A stretch of DNA of 64,000 nucleotides from an uncultured beta proteobacterium (GTDB taxonomy: Bacteria; Pseudomonadota; Gammaproteobacteria; Burkholderiales; SG8-41), in assembly GCA_902825845.1 (NCBI GenBank), contig CADECM010000014.1, positions 17,495 through 81,494 on the forward strand, in the 5' to 3' direction. The position numbers were made by a program, and so were the translations under genes. The notes under the pieces were generated by a model, which did not search any database, was not told the DNA's origin, and worked only from the letters and a program-made list of their open reading frames with translations. Each line of letters begins with the position of its first letter. Position 1 is the stretch's first letter. This document shows, in pieces, positions 33,710-41,998 of this stretch.

Positions 33710-35241
33710 GTACCGAATCCCCCACCACCCGCCGTCTCCATCACCACCCGATCGCCCTTGTTGAGCACCCAGTGATCAGCCGGATTGATCGCCTTGCCGT
33801 TCAACGTCAGTCCGCCCGCCTTGCCCGGCGCACCGCCGAAGATGCCCTGTGGCGCGGTCTTGTAGCGCGTCATGATCATCGACGCCATCATCGGCGTGTC
33901 GGCCACCACTTCCACTTCAAAGCGCAGGCCATCGCCGCCCTGATGCTGGCCCGCGCCACCGCTGTTGCGCCGAATGGCGCGCTCGATCACGCGCACCGGC
34001 GCCATCTGCTCGAACACCTCGATCGGCGTGTTCGACAGGTTCGACGGAAACGACAGCATGGTGAACCCGTCGCGATGCTGGGTGGCGCCCTGCCCGGCAT
34101 TCATGAAATTCACGGCTGCATACGGCCGGCCGCGATGTTCACCGGTGACTGTCATCGATGAATTGGAGGAGCCTTCCGCCAACGCGCGTTCGGGCAGCAC
34201 GTCCGCCAGCGCCATCATGATCGCCGGCACCATCATGTGCCCGATCATGCCACGCCCGCCGCTCGCCGCGGGATAGGTCGGGTTGAAAATCGAGCCCAGC
34301 GGCGCACTGGTGGAAATCGGCGTGAAGCTGCCTTCATTGTTGGGCACGTCAGGGCACAACAGCGCCTTCACCGCGAACGCGGAGTAGGCGAAGGTGTAAA
34401 TCGGCACCACGTTCACCGCGCGCGGCACCTGTGCGCTCGAGCCCGTGTAATCGATGGACAGTTTGTCGCCCTTCACCGTCACCGTGGCATTGATGATGAT
34501 GGGCTCTTCAAAGCCGTCGTGCTGCGTCGCGCCGTGGTAGACGCCGTCGGGCACCTCGCGGATCGCCTTTTTCATCGCCGCCTCGGAGCGGCGGCGGATC
34601 TCCGCGCCCAGTGATTCGAGGTCGATTTCCTTCAGCAGCGGCTTCAGGCGCTCTTCCAGCATTTTGCACGCGGCCACCTGCGCCCAGATATCGCCCAGCG
34701 TCTGCTCCGGCACGCGCACGTTCTGCGCGATCACGTCGAGCAGGTTTTGATCGGGCTTGCCCGCGCTGATCAGCTTCATGCGCGGTATCTGCAGGCCTTC
34801 CTCATAAATATCGCGGATGCCGGCATTGCGGATACGCCCGCCGATGTCGGGCATGTGGCTCACCACCGCGGCATAGGCCACGATTTTGCCCTTGTGGAAA
34901 ATCGGCATCGCCACGTTGACGTCGTGGATGTGGCCGGTGCCCATCCACGGATCATTGGTGATCATCACGTCGCCGGGCTTCAACGTCTTCGGCGGAAATT
35001 TCTGCAGAAAATGTTTGACCGTCGCCGGCAGCGTGCCAATGAACGACGGAATTGACAGGATCGACTGCGCTATCGAGCGTCCCTGTGCGTCGGTGAGCAC
35101 CACGGCAAAATCGTTGGCCTCGCGCACCAGTACCGAGAACGAGGTGCGCACGAAGGCGGCCGAGGCTTCGTCCACCATCGATACCAGACGCTTCCACTGG
35201 ATTTCGAGGGAGATCGGGTCGAGTTTGGTTTTCCGAGTCAT
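33703..35241 (-). CDS. Hydantoinase B/oxoprolinase-family subunit
   Basis: 512 aa from the ATG at 35241; a longer frame to 35304 runs into a repeat and lacks a ribosome site. Matches HyuB: DPISLEIQWKRLVSMVDEASAAFVRTSFS, MITNDPWMGTGHIHDVNVAMPIF, VNVVPIYTFAYSAFAVKALLCPDVPNNEG, and the Gly-rich end GDRVVMETAGGGGFGTR. With HyuA it forms ATP-dependent hydantoinase, 5-oxoprolinase or acetophenone carboxylase-type complexes. Follows hyuA on the same strand with a repeat element between them. Confidence 0.88.
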   Translation of the reverse strand: MTRKTKLDPISLEIQWKRLVSMVDEASAAFVRTSFSVLVREANDFAVVLTDAQGRSIAQSILSIPSFIGTLPATVKHFLQKFPPKTLKPGDVMITNDPWMGTGHIHDVNVAMPIFHKGKIVAYAAVVSHMPDIGGRIRNAGIRDIYEEGLQIPRMKLISAGKPDQNLLDVIAQNVRVPEQTLGDIWAQVAACKMLEERLKPLLKEIDLESLGAEIRRRSEAAMKKAIREVPDGVYHGATQHDGFEEPIIINATVTVKGDKLSIDYTGSSAQVPRAVNVVPIYTFAYSAFAVKALLCPDVPNNEGSFTPISTSAPLGSIFNPTYPAASGGRGMIGHMMVPAIMMALADVLPERALAEGSSNSSMTVTGEHRGRPYAAVNFMNAGQGATQHRDGFTMLSFPSNLSNTPIEVFEQMAPVRVIERAIRRNSGGAGQHQGGDGLRFEVEVVADTPMMASMIMTRYKTAPQGIFGGAPGKAGGLTLNGKAINPADHWVLNKGDRVVMETAGGGGFGTR

Positions 35242-35270
35242 CCGAGTTTCCTTTGTGTGACCAACCCATC

Positions 35271-35353
35271 GTGTCGTTCCCGCGCAGGCGGGAACCCATA
35301 ACATTGGGCCACTTGAGACGCCCTATAAATTCCCGCCTGCGCGGGAATGACAC
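35271..35353. repeat. Inverted repeat (ATTCCCGC type) between hyuA- and hyuB-like genes
   Basis: Arms 35271-35294 and 35330-35353 (TTCCCGCCTGCGCGGGAA core) are 24 bp with one mismatch, 35-nt spacer. Sits between two subunit genes of one enzyme and may attenuate hyuB expression. Confidence 0.7.
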
Positions 35354-35392
35354 CGCAGGTATCGCGCCATCGGCGTTGTGTACCCATGGCCG

Positions 35393-37498
35393 TCAAAACT
35401 CCCTGATCGTCACCGACACTGTGTAGTCCGGCAAAATCCGCAAGTCGGATTTCACCGGTACCACCAGCGTCGACTCACGCTCTTCCAGCACCACCGGCCC
35501 GGTGAGCCGCGTGCCGGGCTTCAATGAATAACGGTCATACACCGGCACCGGCGCGTATTTCTTTCTCAGCGGCAGATAGATGTCGCGCTTGCCACGCATC
35601 ACCGGCTTGAGCGAAGACCGCGCATCGCCCCAGGTAAATATGTGACTCTTCACCACCGAGCGCCCGGTGAGCCGCCAGGTAATCACCTGCGGCGCGGCAC
35701 CCGGCACCAGATGGCCGTACAGCTGGCGGTAGTTGGTCTCGAATGCCTTGAGCAGTGCGGGCGACAGGGACTCGCCCGCGTTGCGCCAGGGCAAACTCAC
35801 CGATACATTGTGCCCCTGTCCCGCATAGCGCATTTCCGCGCCGATATACCACTTGATGGTCTTCAGGTCGGCGCCCGCGGATTTGAGTTCCGCCTCGGCA
35901 TCGTCTCGCATGTCCGCGTAGGCCGTGGCCACCTGCTTCCAGTCGATGTCTTTCAGCAGGCACGGTTGCGACCACGCGCGGTCCACCCGTGCGGGTGCGG
36001 CCAGCAGACCCAGGCACGAGCCCGCGCCCGCGGCGATGGTCGCCAGCACGCGCGGAATCTGCAGCTTGCGCGCCACTTCAACCACATGCACCGGTCCCGC
36101 GCCACCGGTGGCCACCATGGTGAACTCGCGCGGATCGTGACCCTTCTCGGCGATGTGAATGCGTGCGGCGGCGGCCATGTTTTCGTTGACGATATTACAG
36201 ATGCCCCAGGCAACGTCCGTCGTCGTGAGCCTGAGCTTTGACGCCAGCTTGCCGAGCGCGGCTTCGGACAGATCGCGCCGCAGCTTCATCTCGCCGCCGA
36301 GGAAGTTGTCGGCGTTGAGATAGCCCAGCGCCAGGTCGGCATCGGTCACCGTCGCCTCCGTGCCACCCTGGTTGTAGCAGGCCGGGCCGGGATCGGCGCC
36401 CGAGCTTTCCGGACCAACATTGAGCAGGCCCAGATCGTTCACATGCGCGATCGAGCCGCCGCCTGCGCCAATTTCGATGAGGTCGATACTCGGAATCAGA
36501 ATCGGCAAGCCCGAACCGCGCTTGAAGCGCGCCACGCGCGCGCATTCGAAGCTATGCGCGATCAGCGGCTCGCCACCCACGGCAACGCAGGCCTTGGCCG
36601 TAGTACCGCCCATGTCGAAGGCGAGGATTTGATCGATGCCGGCATTGCGCGCGGTGTTCAGCGCGGACAACACGCCACCCGCGGGGCCGGATTCCAGCAG
36701 CAGAATCGGCGTTTCCGCCGCGGCCTTGCCCGAGGTAAAGCCGCCGCTCGATACCATGATCCGCAGCGGCGCTTTGGGCGCGAGTTCGTGCACACGCGTA
36801 TCCAGCCGGTTCAGGTATTCCGCCATCAGCGGCTGCACGTAGGCATTGGCCGCCACCGTCGACATCCGTTCGTACTCGCGGATTTCGCGCGCGATGTTGG
36901 ATGAGATGGAGACCGCAAGCTGCGGAAAACGCCGGTGGATCGCGGCTTCAATCTGCTTTTCATGCGCGTCATTCACGTAAGCGTGCAGGAAGCACACGCC
37001 GACGGCCTCCACATCCAGAGCGGCCACCGCATCCATCAGCCGGTTGATTTCCGCTTGTGCCAACGGCTGCACCACCGCGCCTTCAACATCCATGCGTTCG
37101 GCCGCTTCGAGGCGCTTGTCGACACCGACCAGCGGCTGCGGGATTTCCAGGTTGAGGTCATACAATTCGTAGCGAATTTCGCGGCCGATGCTCAGTACAT
37201 CGCGCGTGCCCTGCGTGACGATGAGCCCGGTTTTTGCGCCTTTGCGCTCGATCAGCGTGTTGGTCACCAGCGTGGTGCCATGTACCACTTCAGCGACATG
37301 CGCGCTTGCCTGAGCAGCAGTCACCTGGCGTAACAAATCCGCCATGACGGTCGTCACTGCCTCGCCCGGATCGCGCGGCGTGGTCAGTGTTTTCGCCACC
37401 CAGATGCGGCCGCCGGGCGTGAGCACGGCAAGGCCGTCGGTGAAGGTGCCGCCGATGTCTACGGCGATGCGGATGGAGGGATTTCTTTTGCTTGTCAT
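35393..37498 (-). CDS. Hydantoinase A/oxoprolinase-family subunit
   Basis: About 701 aa. Begins with the actin/hexokinase-type ATP-binding motif RIAVDIGGTFTDGLAVL, followed by VVHGTTLVTNTLIERKGAKTGLI, and LAFDMGGTTAKACV for the second phosphate loop. The C-terminal domain has RYAGQGHNVSVSLP and ends LRILPDYTVSVTI. It uses ATP to activate cyclic imides or ketones jointly with HyuB. A GTG two codons upstream (37504) is an alternative start; no strong ribosome site is visible for either. Confidence 0.88.
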   Translation of the reverse strand: MTSKRNPSIRIAVDIGGTFTDGLAVLTPGGRIWVAKTLTTPRDPGEAVTTVMADLLRQVTAAQASAHVAEVVHGTTLVTNTLIERKGAKTGLIVTQGTRDVLSIGREIRYELYDLNLEIPQPLVGVDKRLEAAERMDVEGAVVQPLAQAEINRLMDAVAALDVEAVGVCFLHAYVNDAHEKQIEAAIHRRFPQLAVSISSNIAREIREYERMSTVAANAYVQPLMAEYLNRLDTRVHELAPKAPLRIMVSSGGFTSGKAAAETPILLLESGPAGGVLSALNTARNAGIDQILAFDMGGTTAKACVAVGGEPLIAHSFECARVARFKRGSGLPILIPSIDLIEIGAGGGSIAHVNDLGLLNVGPESSGADPGPACYNQGGTEATVTDADLALGYLNADNFLGGEMKLRRDLSEAALGKLASKLRLTTTDVAWGICNIVNENMAAAARIHIAEKGHDPREFTMVATGGAGPVHVVEVARKLQIPRVLATIAAGAGSCLGLLAAPARVDRAWSQPCLLKDIDWKQVATAYADMRDDAEAELKSAGADLKTIKWYIGAEMRYAGQGHNVSVSLPWRNAGESLSPALLKAFETNYRQLYGHLVPGAAPQVITWRLTGRSVVKSHIFTWGDARSSLKPVMRGKRDIYLPLRKKYAPVPVYDRYSLKPGTRLTGPVVLEERESTLVVPVKSDLRILPDYTVSVTIREF

Positions 37499-37549
37499 TG
37501 CCACTTTGGATTCCGCCTCAAACAGCTATACAGTTAACCGGGTTACGAA

Positions 37550-37643
37550 CTGGGTCCCGGCCTGCGCCGGGACGACGATGTTTGGCAGTGAGACTGCATT
37601 TGCACTTGCCACAGTCGTCATTCCGGCGAAGGCCGGAATCCAG
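37550..37643. repeat. Imperfect inverted repeat (ATTCCGGC type)
   Basis: Left arm 37550-37578 (GGTCCCGGCCTGCGCCGGGA core), right arm 37615-37643 (TCATTCCGGCGAAGGCCGGA core), spacer 36 nt, several mismatches. Same family as 14654-14766, upstream of hyuA. Confidence 0.65.
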
Positions 37644-37661
37644 AATCGTCGTTTGCCTTTT

Positions 37662-37946
37662 TCAAATCAGCTTTTCATAGAGGTCCATCCAGTGCGGATT
37701 CATTTCCTCAATCAATCGCAACTTCCACTTTCGCCTCCATTCTTTCAGCGCCTTCTCGCGCGCAATGGCTGATTCCATTGTTGCATGCACCTCTTACCAT
37801 ACGAGCCGATGTACACCGTGTCGTTTGGTAAACCCATCCACGAAATCATTCTTGTGTTCCCATACGCGTTTCACCAGATCGGAAGTCACACCAATGTAAG
37901 GCTTACCGTTCCTCTTGCTCGCTAACATATAGACGCACGGCTGCAT
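37662..37946 (-). pseudogene. GIY-YIG nuclease-like gene with an in-frame TAA
   Basis: Reads as a 94-codon GIY-YIG domain protein: CVYMLASKRNGKPYIGVTSDLVKR (the VYM and YIG parts of the motif), WEHKNDFVDGFTKRHGVHRLVW, then TAA at codon 51 (37796-37794), then EVHATMESAIAREKALKEWRR and PHWMDLYEKLI. Homologues of this small family usually read 'LVWYE' here, so a tyrosine codon probably became TAA. Recoding is not expected for TAA. Flanked by repeats; a decaying gene or a sequencing error. Confidence 0.8.
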
Positions 37947-37980
37947 CGCTGCTGGGTTCTGGCCTTCTCCAGAACGACGA

Positions 37981-38436
37981 CTAGAAATACCCCTTCAACA
38001 TTGCCGGCACCCAGTCTGCCTGCTTCGAATTGTCGACACTGTCGAACTCCGGAATGAACGGCTTGATATCCAGCACCGGCGTGCCGTCCATCGCATCGAG
38101 GCCGGACACGGTCAGCACATTGCCGTCGATCGAGATCAGTTTCACTGGCGTCACGCCAATCGGATTGGGGCGGAACTTGGTACGCTGTGCGAATACACCC
38201 ACCGGCGGCAGATGTTCCATGCCGCGCGGTTGGCGTAACAATTGTTTGGCTTTGTCGAACGGCGGAATCTGATCCAAATGAAAAATCACTACCACGTGCG
38301 AAAAATCCGCCAGCCCCTGCAGGCCAGAGACAAGATCGGCGTTGATCTCGATTGTCGATTCGGCGCCGGCCCAGTTGCCGGTGGACATTTTGTTGATGGC
38401 GTTTCGGACGATACCGACAGGGAAAAACGTAACCAT
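37981..38436 (-). CDS. TrmO-like tRNA (t6A37) N6-methyltransferase
   Basis: 151 aa. Single-domain TrmO/UPF0066 beta-barrel: FFPVGIVRN, GLQGLADFSHVVVIFHLDQ, FAQRTKFRPNPIGVTPVKLISIDGNVLTVSGLDAMDGTPVLDIKPF, the hallmark RPNPIG and DGTPVLDIKP motifs. TrmO methylates t6A37 of tRNA-Thr using SAM; shorter stand-alone members without the C-terminal domain are common. Its ATG lies inside a copy of the AT-rich motif. Confidence 0.85.
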   Translation of the reverse strand: MVTFFPVGIVRNAINKMSTGNWAGAESTIEINADLVSGLQGLADFSHVVVIFHLDQIPPFDKAKQLLRQPRGMEHLPPVGVFAQRTKFRPNPIGVTPVKLISIDGNVLTVSGLDAMDGTPVLDIKPFIPEFDSVDNSKQADWVPAMLKGYF

Positions 38437-38449
38437 TTGATTTTATTGA
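38428..38449 (-). repeat. AT-rich interspersed motif, copy 6
   Basis: On the minus strand reads CAATAAAATCAAATGGTTAC and includes the start codon of the TrmO-like gene. Lies between two co-directional genes, oriented with them. Confidence 0.6.
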
Positions 38450-38454
38450 ATATT

Positions 38455-39588
38455 TTATCTAGAGATATCTCGGATTTGCTCACGCCGCCGCAGCCACCAG
38501 GCGTATTCGTCGGGCAGCAGATCGAGGTAGCCGGCATCGCCCAGTTGCTTCGCGGCATGCACCGGCCAGTTGGGGTTGTACAGAAACTCACGCGCCATTG
38601 CGATCAGATCGGCCTGACCGCGCTGAAGAATGTCTTCGGCGTGTTCCGCTTCGGTGATCAATCCCACGGCGCACGACATCACACCGGCTTCCTTACGCAC
38701 GCGCGCCGCGTACGGCACCTGATAGCCGGGCGTGCGCGGCACGATGGCCATGTTGAGCGGGCCATTGATGCCGCCGGACGAACAGGCGATGACATCGACG
38801 CCCCGCGCCTTGAGTTCGCGCGCCAGTTGCACGGTGTCGTCCATGCTCCATGCACCGCCGTCGCCGTCCACCGCCGACACGCGAAACCACAATGGCTTGT
38901 CCTTGGGCCACACCGCGCGCACCGCTTCAGTGAGTTCCAGCGCGAAGCGCATGCGGCCCTGCAGATCGCCGCCGTAGCCGTCCGTCCGCTTGTTGGCGAG
39001 CGGCGACAGGAACTGGTGAATCAGGTAGCCATGCGCGCCATGAATCTCGACGATGTCGAATCCAGCGTCCAGCGTGCGCAACGCCGCCTCGCGCCATGCA
39101 CTGATCACTTCGCGGATCTCCGCAGCCGACAGTTCGTGCGGCACCTGCGCATCGTCGCGATGCGGCAATGCACTGGGCGAAACACCCCGCCACGGCGCCA
39201 TGCCGGCGCCGGCATCGGCGTCACTCAGCGGTTTGAAGTTGGTCCACGGTGGCCCGCACGACGCCTTGCGGCCGGAGTGGCCGATCTGCATCGCCGGAAT
39301 GCTCTTGTTGCCGCGGATGAAGTCCGTGATGCGCCGGTACATCGGCACGTGCCGATCGCTGTAAATGCCGGCACAGCCGTAGGTCTTGCGCGCGCGCTGC
39401 TCGACTGCGGTCTCCTCGCAAAAAATGATCGCGGCACCACCGAGCGCAAACTTGCCCAGATGCACCAGGTGCCAGTCGGTGGGCCCGCCATCCTCGGACG
39501 AGTACTGGCACATCGGCGAGACGACGATGCGATTGCGCGCGGTAAGGCCGGCGAGTTGAATGGGTGTGAACAATAGCGGTCGGGACAT
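38455..39588 (-). CDS. NADH:flavin oxidoreductase (old yellow enzyme, YqjM-like)
   Basis: 377 aa FMN-dependent TIM barrel. Visible landmarks: NRIVVSPMCQYSSEDGGPTDWHLVHLGKFALGG, MQIGHSGRKAS, FDIVEIHGAHGYLIHQFLSPLANKRTDGYGG (OYE substrate and FMN loops), VGLITEAEHAEDILQRGQADLIAMAREFLYNPNWP. The cysteine in SPMCQYS is typical of the YqjM-type branch. Reduces activated alkenes with NAD(P)H. Third of a minus-strand run with the aminotransferase and TrmO. Confidence 0.9.
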   Translation of the reverse strand: MSRPLLFTPIQLAGLTARNRIVVSPMCQYSSEDGGPTDWHLVHLGKFALGGAAIIFCEETAVEQRARKTYGCAGIYSDRHVPMYRRITDFIRGNKSIPAMQIGHSGRKASCGPPWTNFKPLSDADAGAGMAPWRGVSPSALPHRDDAQVPHELSAAEIREVISAWREAALRTLDAGFDIVEIHGAHGYLIHQFLSPLANKRTDGYGGDLQGRMRFALELTEAVRAVWPKDKPLWFRVSAVDGDGGAWSMDDTVQLARELKARGVDVIACSSGGINGPLNMAIVPRTPGYQVPYAARVRKEAGVMSCAVGLITEAEHAEDILQRGQADLIAMAREFLYNPNWPVHAAKQLGDAGYLDLLPDEYAWWLRRREQIRDISR

Positions 39589-39606
39589 AAAATTCGAAAA
39601 ACCCTG

Positions 39607-39676
39607 GACGCAGATTTACGCAGATAAACGCGGATTAACTGCAAACAATCTGCGTTTATCTGCGCAAATCTGCGTC
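39607..39676. repeat. Inverted repeat of the TCTGCG type
   Basis: Arms 39607-39631 and 39652-39676 are 25 bp with one mismatch (core CAGATTTACGCAGATAAACG), spacer 20 nt, between the aminotransferase and old yellow enzyme genes. A related element is at 54377-54462. Confidence 0.75.
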
Positions 39677-39690
39677 AAACGCTTTTGACG

Positions 39691-40890
39691 TTACTTCAAC
39701 TCCGCCACCGCGCGCTGCATGCGCCGGCACGCTTCTTCGAGATTTTTCATGTCGGTGGCAATCGACATGCGGAAGTACGGCGACATGCCATATGCCGCGC
39801 CCAGCACCACCGCCACGCCGTGATCCATGAGGTGCATCACCACGTCGGTTTCGTTTTCGAGAACCTTCCCGGCCGGCGTTTTCCGTCCGAACAGGTCGCC
39901 GCAGCGCACGAACAGGTAAAACGCGCCCTCGGGGTAATTCGGCTGCAAGCCGGGAATGTCCTTGAACATGTCAAGCACGCGGTCGCGCCGCGCCTGATAC
40001 TCCGCAGCGTAGCCCGGAATGAATTCCTGCGGACCATTGAGCGCCGCGACCGCCGCCCACTGACTGATGGAACTCACGCCCGCGGTGCTTTGCGACTGCA
40101 GCTTGACGATGTTCTTGATCAGCTCCTTCGGTCCGGCGGCGTAACCCAGCCGGAAACCGGTCATCGCGTAGGCCTTGGAGACGCCGTTGACCGTCAGCGT
40201 GCGGTCGTAGAGTCTGGGTTCGACCTGCGCAATGGTGGCAAACTCGATGCCATCAAAGCGCAGGTGCTCATAAACGTCGTCGGTCAATACCCACACCTGC
40301 GGGTGTTTGAGCAGCACATCGGCCAGCGCGCGCAACTCCGCGCGCGAATACACCGCACCGGTGGGATTATTGGGCGAATTGATGAACAGCCACTTGGTAC
40401 GCGGCGTGATCGCCGCCTCCAGCTGCGCAGGCGTCAGCTTGAAGCCGCTTTCGGCGCTGCACGGCACTTCCACTGGCGTGCCGTCGGAAACCAGCACCAT
40501 GTCGAGGTACGAAATCCAGTATGGCGCGGGGATGATCGCCTCGTCGCCCTGGCCGATGGTGGAGAGCATGGCATTGAACAGGATTTGCTTGCTGCCGGTG
40601 CCGATCATCACCTGATCGGCACTGTATTTGAGCCCGTTCTCGCGCTGGAACTTGCGTGCCACGGCCTCGCGCAATTCGGGAATGCCGTCGATCGGCGGAT
40701 ACTTGGTCTCATTGCGCGCCAGCGCCTCCATCACGCCCTGTTTCACATGTTCCGGCGTGTTGAAGTCCGGCTGGCCGATGGTCAGCGCAATGATGTCGCG
40801 GCCCTGCGTACGCAACTCGCGCGCGCGCATGGTCGCTGCCGTGCTGGGGGAGAGTTTGATGCGGCCTAGCCGGTCGGAATAAAAGCCCAT
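39691..40890 (-). CDS. Class I aminotransferase (aspartate aminotransferase-like)
   Basis: 399 aa, PLP fold-type I. Landmarks: IIALTIGQPDFNTPEHV, MIGTGSKQILFNAM, INSPNNPTGAVYSR (PLP ring contact N), VLTDDVYEHLRFDG, and the PLP-binding lysine in VNGVSKAYAMTGFRLGY, then the substrate-carboxylate arginine in SPYFRMSIATD. Resembles the prokaryotic Ib aspartate/prephenate aminotransferases. Cytoplasmic. Lies 18 nt after the Bug receptor gene of the same strand, so probably one operon. Confidence 0.88.
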   Translation of the reverse strand: MGFYSDRLGRIKLSPSTAATMRARELRTQGRDIIALTIGQPDFNTPEHVKQGVMEALARNETKYPPIDGIPELREAVARKFQRENGLKYSADQVMIGTGSKQILFNAMLSTIGQGDEAIIPAPYWISYLDMVLVSDGTPVEVPCSAESGFKLTPAQLEAAITPRTKWLFINSPNNPTGAVYSRAELRALADVLLKHPQVWVLTDDVYEHLRFDGIEFATIAQVEPRLYDRTLTVNGVSKAYAMTGFRLGYAAGPKELIKNIVKLQSQSTAGVSSISQWAAVAALNGPQEFIPGYAAEYQARRDRVLDMFKDIPGLQPNYPEGAFYLFVRCGDLFGRKTPAGKVLENETDVVMHLMDHGVAVVLGAAYGMSPYFRMSIATDMKNLEEACRRMQRAVAELK

Positions 40891-40908
40891 TGGTTTTCCC
40901 TGAAACGG

Positions 40909-41880
40909 TTATTCGAATTTGATGCCTTGCTCGCGAATGACCTTGCCCCATTTCGCGGTTTCCTGCTTTTGGTAAGCGACCAGTTGTTCGGGCGAACTGC
41001 CCACCGGATCGACACCCTGCGCCCTGAGTTTGTCGCGCACGTCGCTCGCCGCCAGCGCGCGCACCGCTTCACGATTGACTCGGGCCAGCAGCTCGCGCGG
41101 CGTGCCGGCAGGGGCAAACAGCGCGAACGAGGTCACCGATTCGAAATCGGGCAGGCCGGATTCGTGCACCGTCGGCACCTGCGGCATCAGCGGTGTGCGC
41201 TTGAGCGTGCTGGTGGCCAGCGCGCGCACGCGGCCGGCCGTGGCGTGTGGCGCCACCGTGATGGCATCGACGAAGGAAAGCGCGGTTTCGCCGGAAATCA
41301 GCGCCTGGAACGACGGCCCGCCGCCCTTGTACGGCACATGGGTCATGCGGATTTTCGCCATGTTCATGAACAACTCGGTAGCCATATGGCTGGTGGCGCC
41401 CACACCGGCGCTGGAAAACGCGATCTGTCCCGGTCTGCTGCGCGCCAGCCCGATCAGATCCCGCGCGGTTTTCACCGGCAACGAGGCATGCACGGTAAGG
41501 ATCTGCGGATTCACCGCCACCAGCGAAATCGGCGCGAATGCCGTGTCGTTGTCGTACTGAATGTTCTTGTACAGATGCGGCGCGATGGCAAAGGTGCTGT
41601 TGGTGCCAATCAGCAGCGTATAGCCGTCGGGCGCTGCCTTGGCCGCCAGCGCATGGCCGATGGTGCCGGTGGCACCGCCGCGGTTGTCGACGATCCACTG
41701 CTGGCCGGTGTAGTCGGCGAGTTTTTGCGCAAGGATGCGGCCGATCGAATCGGTCGATCCACCCGCCGCCCACGGCACGATCAGGCGCACGGTCTTGTTC
41801 GGGTAGTCCTGCGCCTGCGCCGCTGCCGGCATGGCGAGGAGGCCGTACACGGCCAGCGTCTTGATTGGTAGTTTCATCAT
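40909..41880 (-). CDS. TctC/Bug-family solute receptor
   Basis: 323 aa with signal peptide (TLAVYGLLAMPAAAQAQ). Bug landmarks: VRLIVPWAAGGSTDSIGR, IVDNRGGATGTIGHALAA, DGYTLLIG, HVPYKGGGPSFQALISG, MPQVPTVHESGLPDFESV, ending GKVIREQGIKFE. First gene of a minus-strand run followed closely by the aminotransferase, suggesting import of an amino or keto acid. Divergent from the alpha/beta hydrolase at 41999. Confidence 0.9.
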   Translation of the reverse strand: MMKLPIKTLAVYGLLAMPAAAQAQDYPNKTVRLIVPWAAGGSTDSIGRILAQKLADYTGQQWIVDNRGGATGTIGHALAAKAAPDGYTLLIGTNSTFAIAPHLYKNIQYDNDTAFAPISLVAVNPQILTVHASLPVKTARDLIGLARSRPGQIAFSSAGVGATSHMATELFMNMAKIRMTHVPYKGGGPSFQALISGETALSFVDAITVAPHATAGRVRALATSTLKRTPLMPQVPTVHESGLPDFESVTSFALFAPAGTPRELLARVNREAVRALAASDVRDKLRAQGVDPVGSSPEQLVAYQKQETAKWGKVIREQGIKFE

Positions 41881-41998
41881 GTTGTGTTGTAGGCGATCAC
41901 GTCAGGTTTCTGCGGGATTCTACCGGGAAACCCGGCGCAGCCATGCGGCGTGTAAAATTCCCGCTCTGCAAATCTTTTCACAAAAAGAGGGAGAAACG

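Noticed and set aside
37662..37946. Recoding at the stop codon of the GIY-YIG gene
   Set aside because: The codon is TAA, not TGA, and it replaces a tyrosine, so selenocysteine insertion does not apply.
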